In this document: positions 8,782 through 16,283 of the stretch, one piece after another
Position numbering within the stretch: the first letter of the stretch is position 1
How the letters are laid out: every line of letters starts with the position of its first letter
IMG/VR virus record: IMGVR_UViG_3300040801_005862
Coordinates: 1 to 30,106 of that record
Direction: 5' to 3' (one strand)
Source of the DNA: a virus
DNA length: 30,106 nt
The notes under the pieces: generated by a model
What the model was told of the DNA's origin: nothing
What the model saw: only the letters and a program-made list of their open reading frames with translations
Databases searched by the model: none
Made by a program: the position numbers and the translations under genes

Positions 8782-9219
8782 TTAGGCGACTTCGACCCAC
8801 TGGTCGAAGACGGCGAGCTTGGCGGTCACCGACACGGTGACGCCTTCTTCAAGCGGTTCGCTGCGGCTGAAGTTGGTGATGGAGAAGTCGCCGAGCGGTC
8901 CTTCGGTGCCCGAGGCGTCGCTGGCCCCGGTGAGCACGGCGAGTCGCAGGGTGCCGGCGGTGAGGAAGGCGGTCTTGACGGCGTCAAAGCCGGTGTCGCC
9001 GGGCTTCCAGAGCATCTCGAACTCGGCGGTGCATTCGCGGAGGGTGGGGGCGGTGGCTCGCCAGCCCTGGTTGGCGCGGGTGGTGACGTCGGCCTCGCCG
9101 GCCTCGAGGTTGAGGGTGACGTCCTTGACGTTGGACATCTCGATGAGGGAGGTGATCGCGGTGCCGGCGGGGCCTTGATAGATCTTGGCGTTCATGCCGA
9201 GGAGGAAGGCGTCGGGCAT
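8782..9219 (-). CDS. Major tail (tube) protein
   Basis: 145 residues from ATG 9219, with GGAG eight bases upstream. The sequence (NAKIYQGPAGTAITSLIEMSNVKDVTLN and EADVTTRANQGWRATAPTL) has the pattern of the phage tail tube proteins of the TP901-1 / gpV type, which form the hexameric tube around the tape measure. It lies just upstream of the two chaperone genes. A CCCCGGAA-family repeat falls in the gap after its stop (8770-8777). Length is normal for the compact versions of this family. Confidence 0.8.
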   Translation of the reverse strand: MPDAFLLGMNAKIYQGPAGTAITSLIEMSNVKDVTLNLEAGEADVTTRANQGWRATAPTLRECTAEFEMLWKPGDTGFDAVKTAFLTAGTLRLAVLTGASDASGTEGPLGDFSITNFSRSEPLEEGVTVSVTAKLAVFDQWVEVA

Positions 9220-9240
9220 GGTGGTACTCCGTGGGTTCCT

Positions 9241-9669
9241 TTAATGGACCGAGTCCCGCCACATGACGGACAGCTTGGGTTGTTCTTTCTCGAAGGCGGG
9301 GCCCATGTAGGGCCTCGACCGGATGCGGACGCGGTGGCGTTGGCCGCGTCGGCGGAGGGTGGTCGTGCCGCCGTGTTCGAGCAGGGAGGGCGCGTCGCCG
9401 CGGCCCGAGCCGTTGAGGCGGGCGGGGCCGATGACGACGGAACGTTTGGACGGGTTAAAGCCGAAGAAGAGGAAGCGCTTGAGCAGGCCGGTGCGCGACG
9501 TGGGCGGTTGGCCCGGGGCGGAGACCCTCTTCCGGGGGCGGATCGACGAGCGAGCTGAGCGACGAACGAACGCGCCGAAGCGGCTGAAGACGCGACGGGT
9601 CGCGCGATCGGTCGCCCGCACAACGGCGGGCTGGTCGAAGAACAGGTGGTTGATCTTCATGCCGATCAT
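9241..9669 (-). CDS. HK97 gp10-like head-tail / tail component
   Basis: 142 residues from ATG 9669 (an internal ATG at 9660 is the alternative), with a GAAGAGAAGCG stretch upstream as possible ribosome site. The protein is very basic, with RSSIRPRKRVSAPGQPPTSRTGLLKRF in the middle and RPYMGPAFEKEQPKLSVMWRDSV at the end (two adjoining conserved blocks). This is the pattern of HK97 gp10-type proteins, which join head and tail. The reading frame is continuous with the frameshifted gene upstream, giving an artificial open frame to 10341; the real gene starts here. Confidence 0.75.
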   Translation of the reverse strand: MIGMKINHLFFDQPAVVRATDRATRRVFSRFGAFVRRSARSSIRPRKRVSAPGQPPTSRTGLLKRFLFFGFNPSKRSVVIGPARLNGSGRGDAPSLLEHGGTTTLRRRGQRHRVRIRSRPYMGPAFEKEQPKLSVMWRDSVH

Positions 9670-9797
9670 GGCGTTGACTCGCTTCTCTTCGCGGGCAATT
9701 CCGGGGCTTCCGGGAGCGGAACTTCCGGGTGGGGCAGGAAATGGAGCTCGAAAAATGGCGCTTGATTCCTGTCCACGCGGTGTCCCGCGTCGAGAAG

Positions 9798-10197
9798 TCA
9801 GGTGATGTCCTCCAACGGTCCTTCGCTGGTGATGCGATAGGACGACGCCTTCGCCGGCGACAACGGAGCGGACGTGGATCTTGCTGGCGTCGTCGATGCG
9901 GATGACCACGCCGCGGTAGTTGGGCGGGGTTAGCGGCATGTTCTGCCCCCCGGAATCTCCTAAGAAGATGGGCTTGGTATTGATGTAAGTGGCGTCGTTG
10001 TCGATGGGCGAGGCGATCCACACGAAGCGGCAGGGCGTGGGTTCGGCGACCAGCGGCTCCGCGACGCCGGCCTGGGCGGGAGCCATGCTGCCGCCCGTGA
10101 AGGAGGTGGGGGCGGTGATGTCAACGAGCATTGCGCCGTCGTCAGGGTCGATGGCGATGGTCGCGCTGTTGAGCCATTGGCGTCGGGGTGGGGCCAT
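9798..10197 (-). pseudogene. Small phage structural protein with apparent frameshift
   Basis: From ATG 10197 the frame reads MAPPRRQWLNSATIAIDPDDG and continues beta-rich to about residue 115 (SKIHVRSVVAGEGVV). From there the natural continuation, SYRITSEGPLEDIT then stop, lies in a different frame (stop at 9798-9800). The indel falls between about 9836 and 9850. Without it the protein would be ~130 residues; as it stands the first frame runs on into the gp10-like gene. Its position among connector and tail genes suggests a minor virion protein; the family is unknown. A real mutation or a sequencing error are both possible. Confidence 0.5.
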
Positions 10198-10238
10198 GGG
10201 GGTCTCCGGGTGTGAGTTCCGCGGGAATTCCGGGGGGG

Positions 10239-10673
10239 CTATTTCATGCCGCGGTAGGTGACGGTGAGGACGCTGGTGAACACACGACGCTCGCTCAGGT
10301 GCTCGGGGGCGTAGACGGGGTCGTTGGTGGTGCTCACCCAACTCACCCCCGGAAGTTGGACCAACTCGCGGCGTCGCAGGTGGTCGGCGATGGCGTCGAC
10401 CAGCCCGCTGCGTTCGAGCACGAAGGCGTCGACATCCGATTCCGGGGGGACGCGCTGCTGGACGCCGATGTCGATGGTGAGGTCGTGCTGACTGGCGGCG
10501 CGGGTGGCCCCGGTGATCTCGACGGCCTTGGGCACGACGGTGACGCGCAGGCCGGTCAGCTCGGACAAGTCGTAGACCGGCAGCACGCGCCGCTCGGCGA
10601 TGAATGCGGGCGTGAAAGTGGCCACGTTCAGTTCCGCCTTGACGGCGTCGGCGACCTGGACGATCAGGCTCAT
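10239..10673 (-). CDS. Tail completion / terminator-like protein
   Basis: 144 residues from ATG 10673. An upstream extension to 10754 is open but overlaps the neighbouring coiled-coil gene. The N-terminus SLIVQVADAVKAELN is followed by alternating strands and helices ending TNDPVYAPEHLSERRVFTSVLTVTYRG. This layout, with a late conserved strand, fits the minor tail or tail-completion proteins that cap the tube (lambda gpU or gpZ position). It lies between the adaptor remnant and the tail-tube gene. Assignment is by position and general pattern. Confidence 0.6.
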   Translation of the reverse strand: MSLIVQVADAVKAELNVATFTPAFIAERRVLPVYDLSELTGLRVTVVPKAVEITGATRAASQHDLTIDIGVQQRVPPESDVDAFVLERSGLVDAIADHLRRRELVQLPGVSWVSTTNDPVYAPEHLSERRVFTSVLTVTYRGMK

Positions 10674-10675
10674 GG

Positions 10676-10924
10676 TCACACGCCCCCCGTTGAGGACGCG
10701 ACGGTCATCAGCCAGGTTGCGATCGCCGTGGCGGCCGTGCCGATGGCGAGCCACGCAAGCTTGTCGTGGCGGCGGGCGGCCTGTTCGAGACGATCCAATC
10801 GCGTCTGGATCCCGGGCTTCGTGCCGTTGCCGGGGGTGCCGCGGATGGCGTCGTCGAGGCGGTCGAGCTTGTCGTGGATGGCCCGCAGCTCGGATTGCAC
10901 GTTGGTTGAGTTCAGTTCGCTCAC
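10676..10924 (-). CDS. Small coiled-coil plus single membrane helix protein
   Basis: 82 residues from GTG 10924, which overlaps the stop of the adaptor remnant (GTGA). Residues ~8-55 form a charged coiled coil (SELRAIHDKLDRLDDAIRG, QTRLDRLEQAARR). A hydrophobic segment (LAWLAIGTAATAIATWLMTVA) sits near the end. This resembles XhlA-like or holin-accessory proteins, but the location among connector genes is unusual for lysis genes. Other possibilities are a membrane-anchored assembly factor. The ORF ends two bases before the next gene's start. Confidence 0.55.
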   Translation of the reverse strand: MSELNSTNVQSELRAIHDKLDRLDDAIRGTPGNGTKPGIQTRLDRLEQAARRHDKLAWLAIGTAATAIATWLMTVASSTGGV

Positions 10925-11039
10925 GACTCGGCTCCGGTCTCGCGGGTGTGGATGCGGTAGGTGGTGCGGTGGGCGTCGGACCACCGCCAGGGCCCGTCGC
11001 CGTGGACGTCCATGACCTCGTACACGCGGCCGTCGTGGA
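10921..11039 (-). pseudogene. 3' remnant of a head-tail adaptor gene
   Basis: The stretch between the truncated portal's stop and the next gene is open for 40 codons, reading VYEVMDVHGDGPWRWSDA and ending TRETGAES before a TGA at 10921-10923. It has no start of its own. The sequence looks like the end of a head-tail connector or head-closure protein. It is directly joined to the portal fragment, which is what a deletion of the intervening head genes would leave. Confidence 0.5.
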
Positions 11040-11612
11040 TCAGTTGGTGACCGACACGCGGTTCAGGTCACGTCGCGACAGCGGCGTGGTGACCCGGTCG
11101 GCCTCGATCAGCCGAACGTCCAGTTGCACCGGCCCGTCCACGCTGGGGTTGTGGGTCAGCACGGCAAACGCCTCGCCCGACTCGGCCCGGGCCATGCGCA
11201 TCGTGCGCAGCTTCTCGGCGAGCCTCACCGACTTCGCCCACCGCATGAAGGCCTGCTCGACCGCCGTGTTGGCCGCGGGGTCGTCGGTCAGCATCTGCAG
11301 ACGCGGGCCGGTGCCGACGGTGTCGTTGGCCAGGGTCAGCACTATGCCGCGGGCGTAGCTGTTGTTCGCCACCTCGTAGCGGGACCGGCTGCGCAGGATC
11401 GCCCGCACCTCGGGCGACGCGGCGGCGTCGGGGCTGAGCCGGTCGGCGTTGGCCCAGTGGCGGTAGTTGTCGGGCGTGGTCTGCGCGGCGTCGTACTTCC
11501 CACGAAGCGCGGGCACGACACGGAACAGGCCGCGACGGCGGTCGGCCGCCACGGCCCGGGGGGAGGGGGTGCGGTTGGCGGGGCGCAGGCGGGAGAGCAG
11601 CGGCAAGCGCAT
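11040..11612 (-). pseudogene. Phage portal protein, N-terminal third only
   Basis: 190 residues from ATG 11612 (GTG 11615 also possible). The sequence MRLPLLSRLRPANRTPSPRA, then DNYRHWANADRLSPDAAASPEVRAILRSRSRYEVANNSYARG (two adjoining conserved blocks), is the start of lambda-type portals, which form the dodecameric DNA channel. Such portals are usually ~500 residues. Here the frame ends DRVTTPLSRRDLNRVSVTN, and what follows is an unrelated adaptor 3' end. The rest of the portal, the head protease and the capsid genes are absent. Confidence 0.7.
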
Positions 11613-11818
11613 CACGCGGCCCCCGGCGGCACGAGCTTGGTGGTCTTGACGCCCAGGCCACGCTTCGACACCGCACGCTTGGACGCGAGGTAGCGGTCGG
11701 CGGCGATCTGCTCGGCGAGGCCGTGCTGCTCGACCGACTGACCGTCGACGCTCGCCTTGGAGGGCGAGACGGCGTTGTCACGGATCGCTTCGTCGAGGCT
11801 GTTTGCTTCGTCGCTCAA
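11612..11818 (-). CDS. gpW-like small head-tail joining protein
   Basis: 68 residues, apparently from TTG 11818. The centre SVEQHGLAEQIAADRYLASKRA and end KTTKLVPPGAA match, in my recollection, the small protein encoded between terminase and portal in lambda-like phages, where lambda has gpW. Its stop shares a base with the portal's ATG, so the two are translationally coupled. Nothing resembling a ribosome site precedes the TTG. The adjoining scar and AbiE pair separate it from the terminase, so it has probably lost its original upstream context. Confidence 0.5.
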   Translation of the reverse strand: MSDEANSLDEAIRDNAVSPSKASVDGQSVEQHGLAEQIAADRYLASKRAVSKRGLGVKTTKLVPPGAA

Positions 11819-11970
11819 GGCGTGGTCTCGATGGGAAGGATGTCCCTATCGATGACTTACGCGGTGGCGAAGCGAATGGCACGCTTAGCGATGAATCTCT
11901 GGATAAGTTTTTGATTGCGACGCATCGCGGCGGAACAACAGACCGCATCGCTTCATTCTTGCCAACGTGT
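11819..11970 (+). other. Unassigned scar between gpW-like gene and AbiE pair
   Basis: No phage gene is seen here. On the plus strand ~45 codons read as ordinary protein (GKDVPIDDLRGGEANGTLSD, then ESLDKFLIATHRGG) but have neither a credible start nor an end, and run into the antisense of AbiEii. It may be a fragment carried in with the AbiE cassette. Confidence 0.3.
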
Positions 11971-12867
11971 GTCAGGCTGCCACCGGCCGACGCGGGGCTG
12001 ACCGTTCGCCAGCGAATCCACCACTGGACTCAGAAAGGCTGCGAGCAAAGCCACCACCTCGACGAAGTCCTCCGGAGCCAGTTCGGCTCGGGTCGTCCTG
12101 AGAAACGCCCGCCACTGCTTCTGCTTCGCTTCGCTCGCCGCGAAATCCTCATGGAAACAGACCGGGTCCGGTTCGACGTTGGTGCCACGCCGAGCCAACG
12201 TCGTGGCGATGACCCTGGCAAGTCGCGGCCCGTCAAAATCAGACGACGACGCCAGCACGTAGATGTCAAAGAAGTCCTTCATCCGGGTGTTCAGCTCACC
12301 GAGCTTGACCATCGCTTCGAACTTCTCGGCGATCACCGTCTCGCGGTTGTAGGCCATCAACTCAGCGGGCGGGTGGTCAAGAATCGACGGATAGGTGATC
12401 GGCTCGGGCGACGGCGTGACGGCGTCGCTGAACCCGAAGTCGATCTGCATCGCCAGAGGCATCTTGCCGAACGCGGCCCGGAAGGTCGCACGAACGCCCT
12501 GGTAGTCGGCATCTTCGGCGATCCCCTCGGTCTTGACCGTGCCTGCCTCGTAGACGATGCCGTCGTCATCCACCGCAACGCCGCTGACATCGCCGACCAT
12601 GGAAGCGATGCCCGCTCGGTCATGCGCCACTCTGCCCAGCAGGTCGATGTCCCGCGTCACTCGGCTGGACGGCAAGTCCCAAACCCTCAGCAGCAGGCCT
12701 CCTTTGAGCACCACCCGATCGGCGTACGCCGACTTCGAGAGCCGGTAGAGGAATCGCTCGATCGCGTAGTACATCACGACGTCGTTGAAAAGACGCCCCG
12801 ACTCCGCGGCCACATTCAACAGTCGCTGATGGATCGACGCCTGGATGTTGCGGGTGGGCCGGGTCAC
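11953..12867 (-). CDS. abiEii: AbiEii nucleotidyltransferase toxin
   Basis: 304 residues. AbiEii toxins are nucleotidyltransferases of the Pol-beta superfamily (type IV toxin-antitoxin), causing reversible growth arrest or phage exclusion when the antitoxin fails. Visible motifs: KGGLLLRV at 55-62, RVTRDIDLLG at 69-78 (the two-Asp nucleotidyl-transfer motif), QIDFGFSD at 141-148, REtVIAEKFE-like RETVIAEKFEAMVKLG at 175-190 and RMKDFFDIY at 195-203. All hallmark residues are present, so it should be active. The ATG overlaps the antitoxin's stop (ATGA, 12864-12867). The pair is inserted between phage genes. Confidence 0.93.
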   Translation of the reverse strand: MTRPTRNIQASIHQRLLNVAAESGRLFNDVVMYYAIERFLYRLSKSAYADRVVLKGGLLLRVWDLPSSRVTRDIDLLGRVAHDRAGIASMVGDVSGVAVDDDGIVYEAGTVKTEGIAEDADYQGVRATFRAAFGKMPLAMQIDFGFSDAVTPSPEPITYPSILDHPPAELMAYNRETVIAEKFEAMVKLGELNTRMKDFFDIYVLASSSDFDGPRLARVIATTLARRGTNVEPDPVCFHEDFAASEAKQKQWRAFLRTTRAELAPEDFVEVVALLAAFLSPVVDSLANGQPRVGRWQPDTRWQE

Positions 12868-13490
12868 AGCACCGCTTCCAGGTAAGGCCGCATGACCCGC
12901 TCGACGCGGCAGGTCCTGGCGTGCTCAAGGACACGCTGGAAGCGGGCCCCACGCCGAGAGCGATACATGCGTAGCGCTTCAAGCGCCACATCGAGGCCGA
13001 TCTTGTTGCGGTACTTGAAGGCATCCGCCAGCGTCTTCTCGGGCTCGTAGACCCGCAGTTCCACGCCGTCCGTATCGCGCGTCTCAACCCCGGTTTCGTA
13101 CGCCGCCTCCGAGAATCGATAAACACGCAGCGGAGGATAATCCAGACGCGGCGCTCGCCCGTTGCGCGGAACGGCTACGTCCACCGCGTGAGGGATCTGC
13201 GTGGTCAGCTCGTGATACGCCAGCGCCGAGATCAGACAGATCACGCCGTGCGGCACGCGCTTGCAGACGGTCGCCAGATCGGGCTGGGCCATCGGCTCCA
13301 TCTCCGCCAGGCGGTACACACCCCGGGCGAGCTCGACGAGATCGCCCGCGTCTCGCAGGCCGTAGAGATCACGGGGATGAACCCCCGCCTCCAGCGCCTC
13401 GGTAGTGCGCATGACGCCGCCGTGGTCACGGAACACCGCCTTGGCACGGTCAGCAGGCGTGAGCGAGGATGGTGAGACGGGGGGCGGCAT
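12864..13490 (-). CDS. abiEi: AbiEi antitoxin / transcriptional repressor
   Basis: 208 residues from ATG 13490; a GTG at 13520 lies within the promoter region and is less likely. The protein has the N-terminal winged-helix (LTPADRAKAVFRDHGGVMRTTEAL, with GVHPRDLYGLRDAGDLVELARGVYRLAE, two adjoining blocks) and the C-terminal domain of AbiEi antitoxins. In studied cases these repress the operon by binding inverted repeats and block AbiEii. An inverted repeat lies just upstream (13503-13548). The pair forms an autonomous operon, opposite in origin to but co-oriented with the phage late genes. Confidence 0.92.
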   Translation of the reverse strand: MPPPVSPSSLTPADRAKAVFRDHGGVMRTTEALEAGVHPRDLYGLRDAGDLVELARGVYRLAEMEPMAQPDLATVCKRVPHGVICLISALAYHELTTQIPHAVDVAVPRNGRAPRLDYPPLRVYRFSEAAYETGVETRDTDGVELRVYEPEKTLADAFKYRNKIGLDVALEALRMYRSRRGARFQRVLEHARTCRVERVMRPYLEAVL

Positions 13491-13502
13491 CAGCAACCTA
13501 TC

Positions 13503-13548
13503 GGATAAAAAGCGGTACACATATTAGATTGTGGCGACGTTTTTATCC
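13503..13548 (-). promoter_or_regulatory. AbiE operator: 9-bp inverted repeat around a promoter
   Basis: GGATAAAAA at 13503-13511 and its exact reverse complement at 13540-13548 flank 28 bp that contain TAATAT on the minus strand (13521-13526), a credible -10 box. AbiEi proteins are known to bind inverted repeats at their own promoter, so autoregulation is likely. Confidence 0.6.
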
Positions 13549-13566
13549 AGTCTAGAGAACCGATCT

Positions 13567-15843
13567 TCACCGCTTCGCCGCCTGCAACGCCGACAGCTTC
13601 ACCCGCGGCTTCCTCGGCTCGGCCTGCGTCTCGACGCCCAGCCGCACCCCGCCCATCGACGCGGCGACGGCGCAGCCCACCAGACAGTCGAACCAGTGAT
13701 TGTCCGGCTTGGACGGCCGAACCGTCCACTCGTCCACCATGCGACCGTGCCCCTGCGTCCGCGTCCACGACTCCGAGCCGGCAACGTGGTCGGCGAACTG
13801 CCGGTGCATCGCCGCGGGGGCGTTGCCGTCGCCCTTGCCCCACAGGGTCAACGCCCCCCGGTCGCCCGGGGCGACCGCCAGGCGGGCGTGGGTGAACGTC
13901 TTCCAGTAGTTCACGTCGATCTGCACGTGCCGGAACTCGGCGGTCCGCGAGACATTGGGCACGTACCAGTGATGGCCGTGCCGCTCGCCGGGCTTGCGTC
14001 GGTACGTCGCCATCGGGCGGTTGCCCGCCCGGATGCCCACGCCCTTGGACGGCACCGCTGCTCCGCCCGGGAGTTTGTGGCAGACGTTGGAGACCACCCC
14101 CGGAAGGTAGCCCGAATCGATGAGCAAACGCTCGATTCTGATGTTGCCTTCGCCCTGGGGATAGTCGGTCGTCAGCAACTCCGTCGCCAATTGCTCCAGC
14201 CCAGCCTGCACCGCGCCTTCCACGCCGGCCCCGGGCATCAGATCACCGAGCGTCTTCTTCGCGTCGCGGAGCGAGAACAGCGACCGCTTCTGGTCGGGGT
14301 AGGTGCCGTAGTCGATGACGAAGCCCGTAAAGTCCTCCGCCCAGGCGCAGACGGCGTAGTACAAGAGCTTGTCATGCACATCGATGAATGCCGTCAACCG
14401 AGTGCATTCCACCGGCACTTGTTTCCGGGGGCGTCCGTTGACACGGGTGGCGACCTGGTCCGGGGTCAGCACGTCCTCATCGGTCTGCTCGGCGACGGGC
14501 TCGTTCTGGTACTCGGCGAAGAACGCCGGCTCATCCCGCAGCTTGAGGTTCATCGCGTGCTGCAGGGCGCTGACCTCGTCGTGATTGAACCGCTGCGGCC
14601 ATGCGACCGCCGACCCCACGTCCATCGCGTCGCGGTGCCGCTCGTAATACTCGGTCGCCTCCGAACCGTCACGCCCCTCACGCAGCGACTCAGCCCGGAG
14701 CTGGGCGTACTTATCCCAATGCTTCTCGGCCTCGGACGACTCGGGGAACTGATAGACCAGCTTCGTGCATTCACCTTGCCACTCGGGATTGCGCGAGCGA
14801 TCGAGGATCTGATCCGCCAGGTCGTCGTGATAGATCTTGGTGCAGGTCATGAACCCAGCCATTTTCACGCTGGGTCCGCCGAGGCCGAGCACATCACCGT
14901 TGAGGATCGACAAGCGGTGGCGGGTCTGTGCCGGCGAGTTGGCCGACTGGCGCGTCTGCGGGTCGTCGAGGATCACCAACGACGGACGCACGATGGTCCC
15001 GTCCATCCGCGTGTGCTGCTGCCCCCGGATGTTGGAGTCGAGGCCCGCGACGGTAATGATGCCTCCAGACGACGGGCTGCCGTCCATCGTGGGCATGACC
15101 AGCCGATCCGACGACCACGTGATGTACGTGGGCTTGCCCTGGCACAGCTGGCCGATCTGGCGACGGGCGTTGTTCTCCAGCTTGCGGATGGGGTAGATCG
15201 CTTCGGGGAAGTCGGCCAGCAGCAGGGGGTTCGCGAGCATCTCGCGCTTGATCGCGTCGAGCATCGACTTCGCCTGATCCTCGGCCGAGCCGATCAAACA
15301 CACATAGGGCCGGTAGCCGTAGAGGATCGCCCACAGTCCGGCGACGCGGGCGAGGGTAGTTTTTCCACTGCCCCTGGGCATGGCGAACGCGAACAGCCCG
15401 CCGTCGATCGTGGCCCGCTCGATCTTCTCGATCACCCGCAGGTGGTCGTCGCTCCACGCGAAGTGAAACGCCGCCGGGAAATACGTCTCGCAGAACCCCC
15501 GGAAGTTGTCGCCGCAGGCAGAGCGACGACCGGGGTCTTCGATGGCGGGCGGGGTACCGATGTCGCGGCCGGCGCGGGAGAGGGCGCGACTGCGCTCCGC
15601 TTCTCTGGCCTTGCGTTCTTCGTAGCTGATGGTCTCCGGCACAGGCTTGTCGCGCTGCCGCGTCAGCCACGCCACGTACTTCACGAGGTTCACCTTCCGG
15701 GGGTCGCCCGACGCGGTGATCCGCAGGCCCGCCTCGTTCATCTGGCGGTGCACCTTGGCGGCGCTGACGACGACACCCGCCAGCGTGCTGTTGAGCAGTC
15801 GGACCAGCTCGGTCGGAGACAGCGCACGCACGTCCATCGTCAC
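13567..15843 (-). CDS. Phage terminase large subunit (GpA type)
   Basis: 758 residues. The packaging motor carries Walker A PRGSGKTT at 156-163, Walker B SLVILDDPQ at 288-296 and a C-terminal nuclease region with TAFIDVHDKLLYYA around 484-497 (D488 as likely metal ligand) and NHWFDCLVG near 718. The N-terminal ~65 residues (SPTELVRLLNSTLAG to NLVKYVAWLTRQ) resemble the small protein encoded just upstream. The ATG overlaps that gene's stop (15840-15843). It is at the longer end for large terminases. Five CCCCGGAA-family repeats fall in or near it. Confidence 0.9.
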   Translation of the reverse strand: MTMDVRALSPTELVRLLNSTLAGVVVSAAKVHRQMNEAGLRITASGDPRKVNLVKYVAWLTRQRDKPVPETISYEERKAREAERSRALSRAGRDIGTPPAIEDPGRRSACGDNFRGFCETYFPAAFHFAWSDDHLRVIEKIERATIDGGLFAFAMPRGSGKTTLARVAGLWAILYGYRPYVCLIGSAEDQAKSMLDAIKREMLANPLLLADFPEAIYPIRKLENNARRQIGQLCQGKPTYITWSSDRLVMPTMDGSPSSGGIITVAGLDSNIRGQQHTRMDGTIVRPSLVILDDPQTRQSANSPAQTRHRLSILNGDVLGLGGPSVKMAGFMTCTKIYHDDLADQILDRSRNPEWQGECTKLVYQFPESSEAEKHWDKYAQLRAESLREGRDGSEATEYYERHRDAMDVGSAVAWPQRFNHDEVSALQHAMNLKLRDEPAFFAEYQNEPVAEQTDEDVLTPDQVATRVNGRPRKQVPVECTRLTAFIDVHDKLLYYAVCAWAEDFTGFVIDYGTYPDQKRSLFSLRDAKKTLGDLMPGAGVEGAVQAGLEQLATELLTTDYPQGEGNIRIERLLIDSGYLPGVVSNVCHKLPGGAAVPSKGVGIRAGNRPMATYRRKPGERHGHHWYVPNVSRTAEFRHVQIDVNYWKTFTHARLAVAPGDRGALTLWGKGDGNAPAAMHRQFADHVAGSESWTRTQGHGRMVDEWTVRPSKPDNHWFDCLVGCAVAASMGGVRLGVETQAEPRKPRVKLSALQAAKR

Positions 15844-16079
15844 TCACCCCCGTCCTGTCGCCCGTCGTTCCCCCGTCGCGGCGAGTTGAGCCAGGCCGCG
15901 TAGTGGACCAGGTGAACGGTGCCGTTGGCGTTGGTGGGCGCGCCGTCGGCCACGTGACGGCGTAGGTCATCGATAGGCAGACCCAGCAATCGTGCCAGTT
16001 GCTCGACCGGCACGGCCGAGGGGTTCAGCGGGCCGTCTGCGCCGCCGCCCGGCATGTCGGGGCCGACTTCCGGGGTCAT
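15840..16079 (-). CDS. Small terminase-like DNA-binding protein
   Basis: 79 residues, first gene of the late operon. The centre reads VPVEQLARLLGLPIDDLRRHV followed by HLVHYAAWLNSPRRG. The pattern is that of a short helix-turn-helix with a conserved Tyr-x-x-Trp-Leu end. The same pattern occurs at the start of the large terminase (NLVKYVAWL), so one may derive from a duplication of the other. Position immediately before the large subunit suits a small terminase or a DNA-recognition accessory. It is shorter than typical small terminases (~150 residues). Confidence 0.6.
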   Translation of the reverse strand: MTPEVGPDMPGGGADGPLNPSAVPVEQLARLLGLPIDDLRRHVADGAPTNANGTVHLVHYAAWLNSPRRGNDGRQDGGE

Positions 16080-16283
16080 CCCTGATCTCCGTAAATAACT
16101 GTCGATGCTGGCATTACTGCCTTGATGACGCCGCCGAATCGAGGCTCAATGTGTTCATACACCACGCCCCCGGAAGGAGAACGCAGATGACCACCAACCC
16201 CACCCACCAGGCTCAAGGCCGCCGCCGCGGCAGACCAGGAGAACGCTCGGCTCCGTGACGAGCGAGACGCGAGCAAAGACGGC

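Larger units (their letters stand above)
4062..16176. repeat. Dispersed TTCCGGGG / CCCCGGAA short repeats in the late region
   Basis: By eye I find the exact 8-mer or its complement at about 4062, 4077, 4979, 5297, 6499, 8218, 8770, 9530, 9699, 9947, 10228, 10347, 10440, 14098, 14423, 15497, 15695, 16069 and 16168, often extended to CCCCCGGAAG. Near variants occur at 4426, 9708 and 9723. Both orientations and both coding and intergenic positions are used. None lies in the AbiE insert. Three more occur outside at about 22118, 23946 and 28306. Confidence 0.7.

Noticed and set aside
9241-10341. A single 366-residue late protein
   Set aside because: Contains two unrelated genes joined by a frameshift, plus a non-coding linker between 9798 and 9669.
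13531-15903. 790-codon open frame on the plus strand
   Set aside because: Antisense of the terminase; Arg/His/Val-rich composition typical of shadow frames in GC-rich DNA, no motif.
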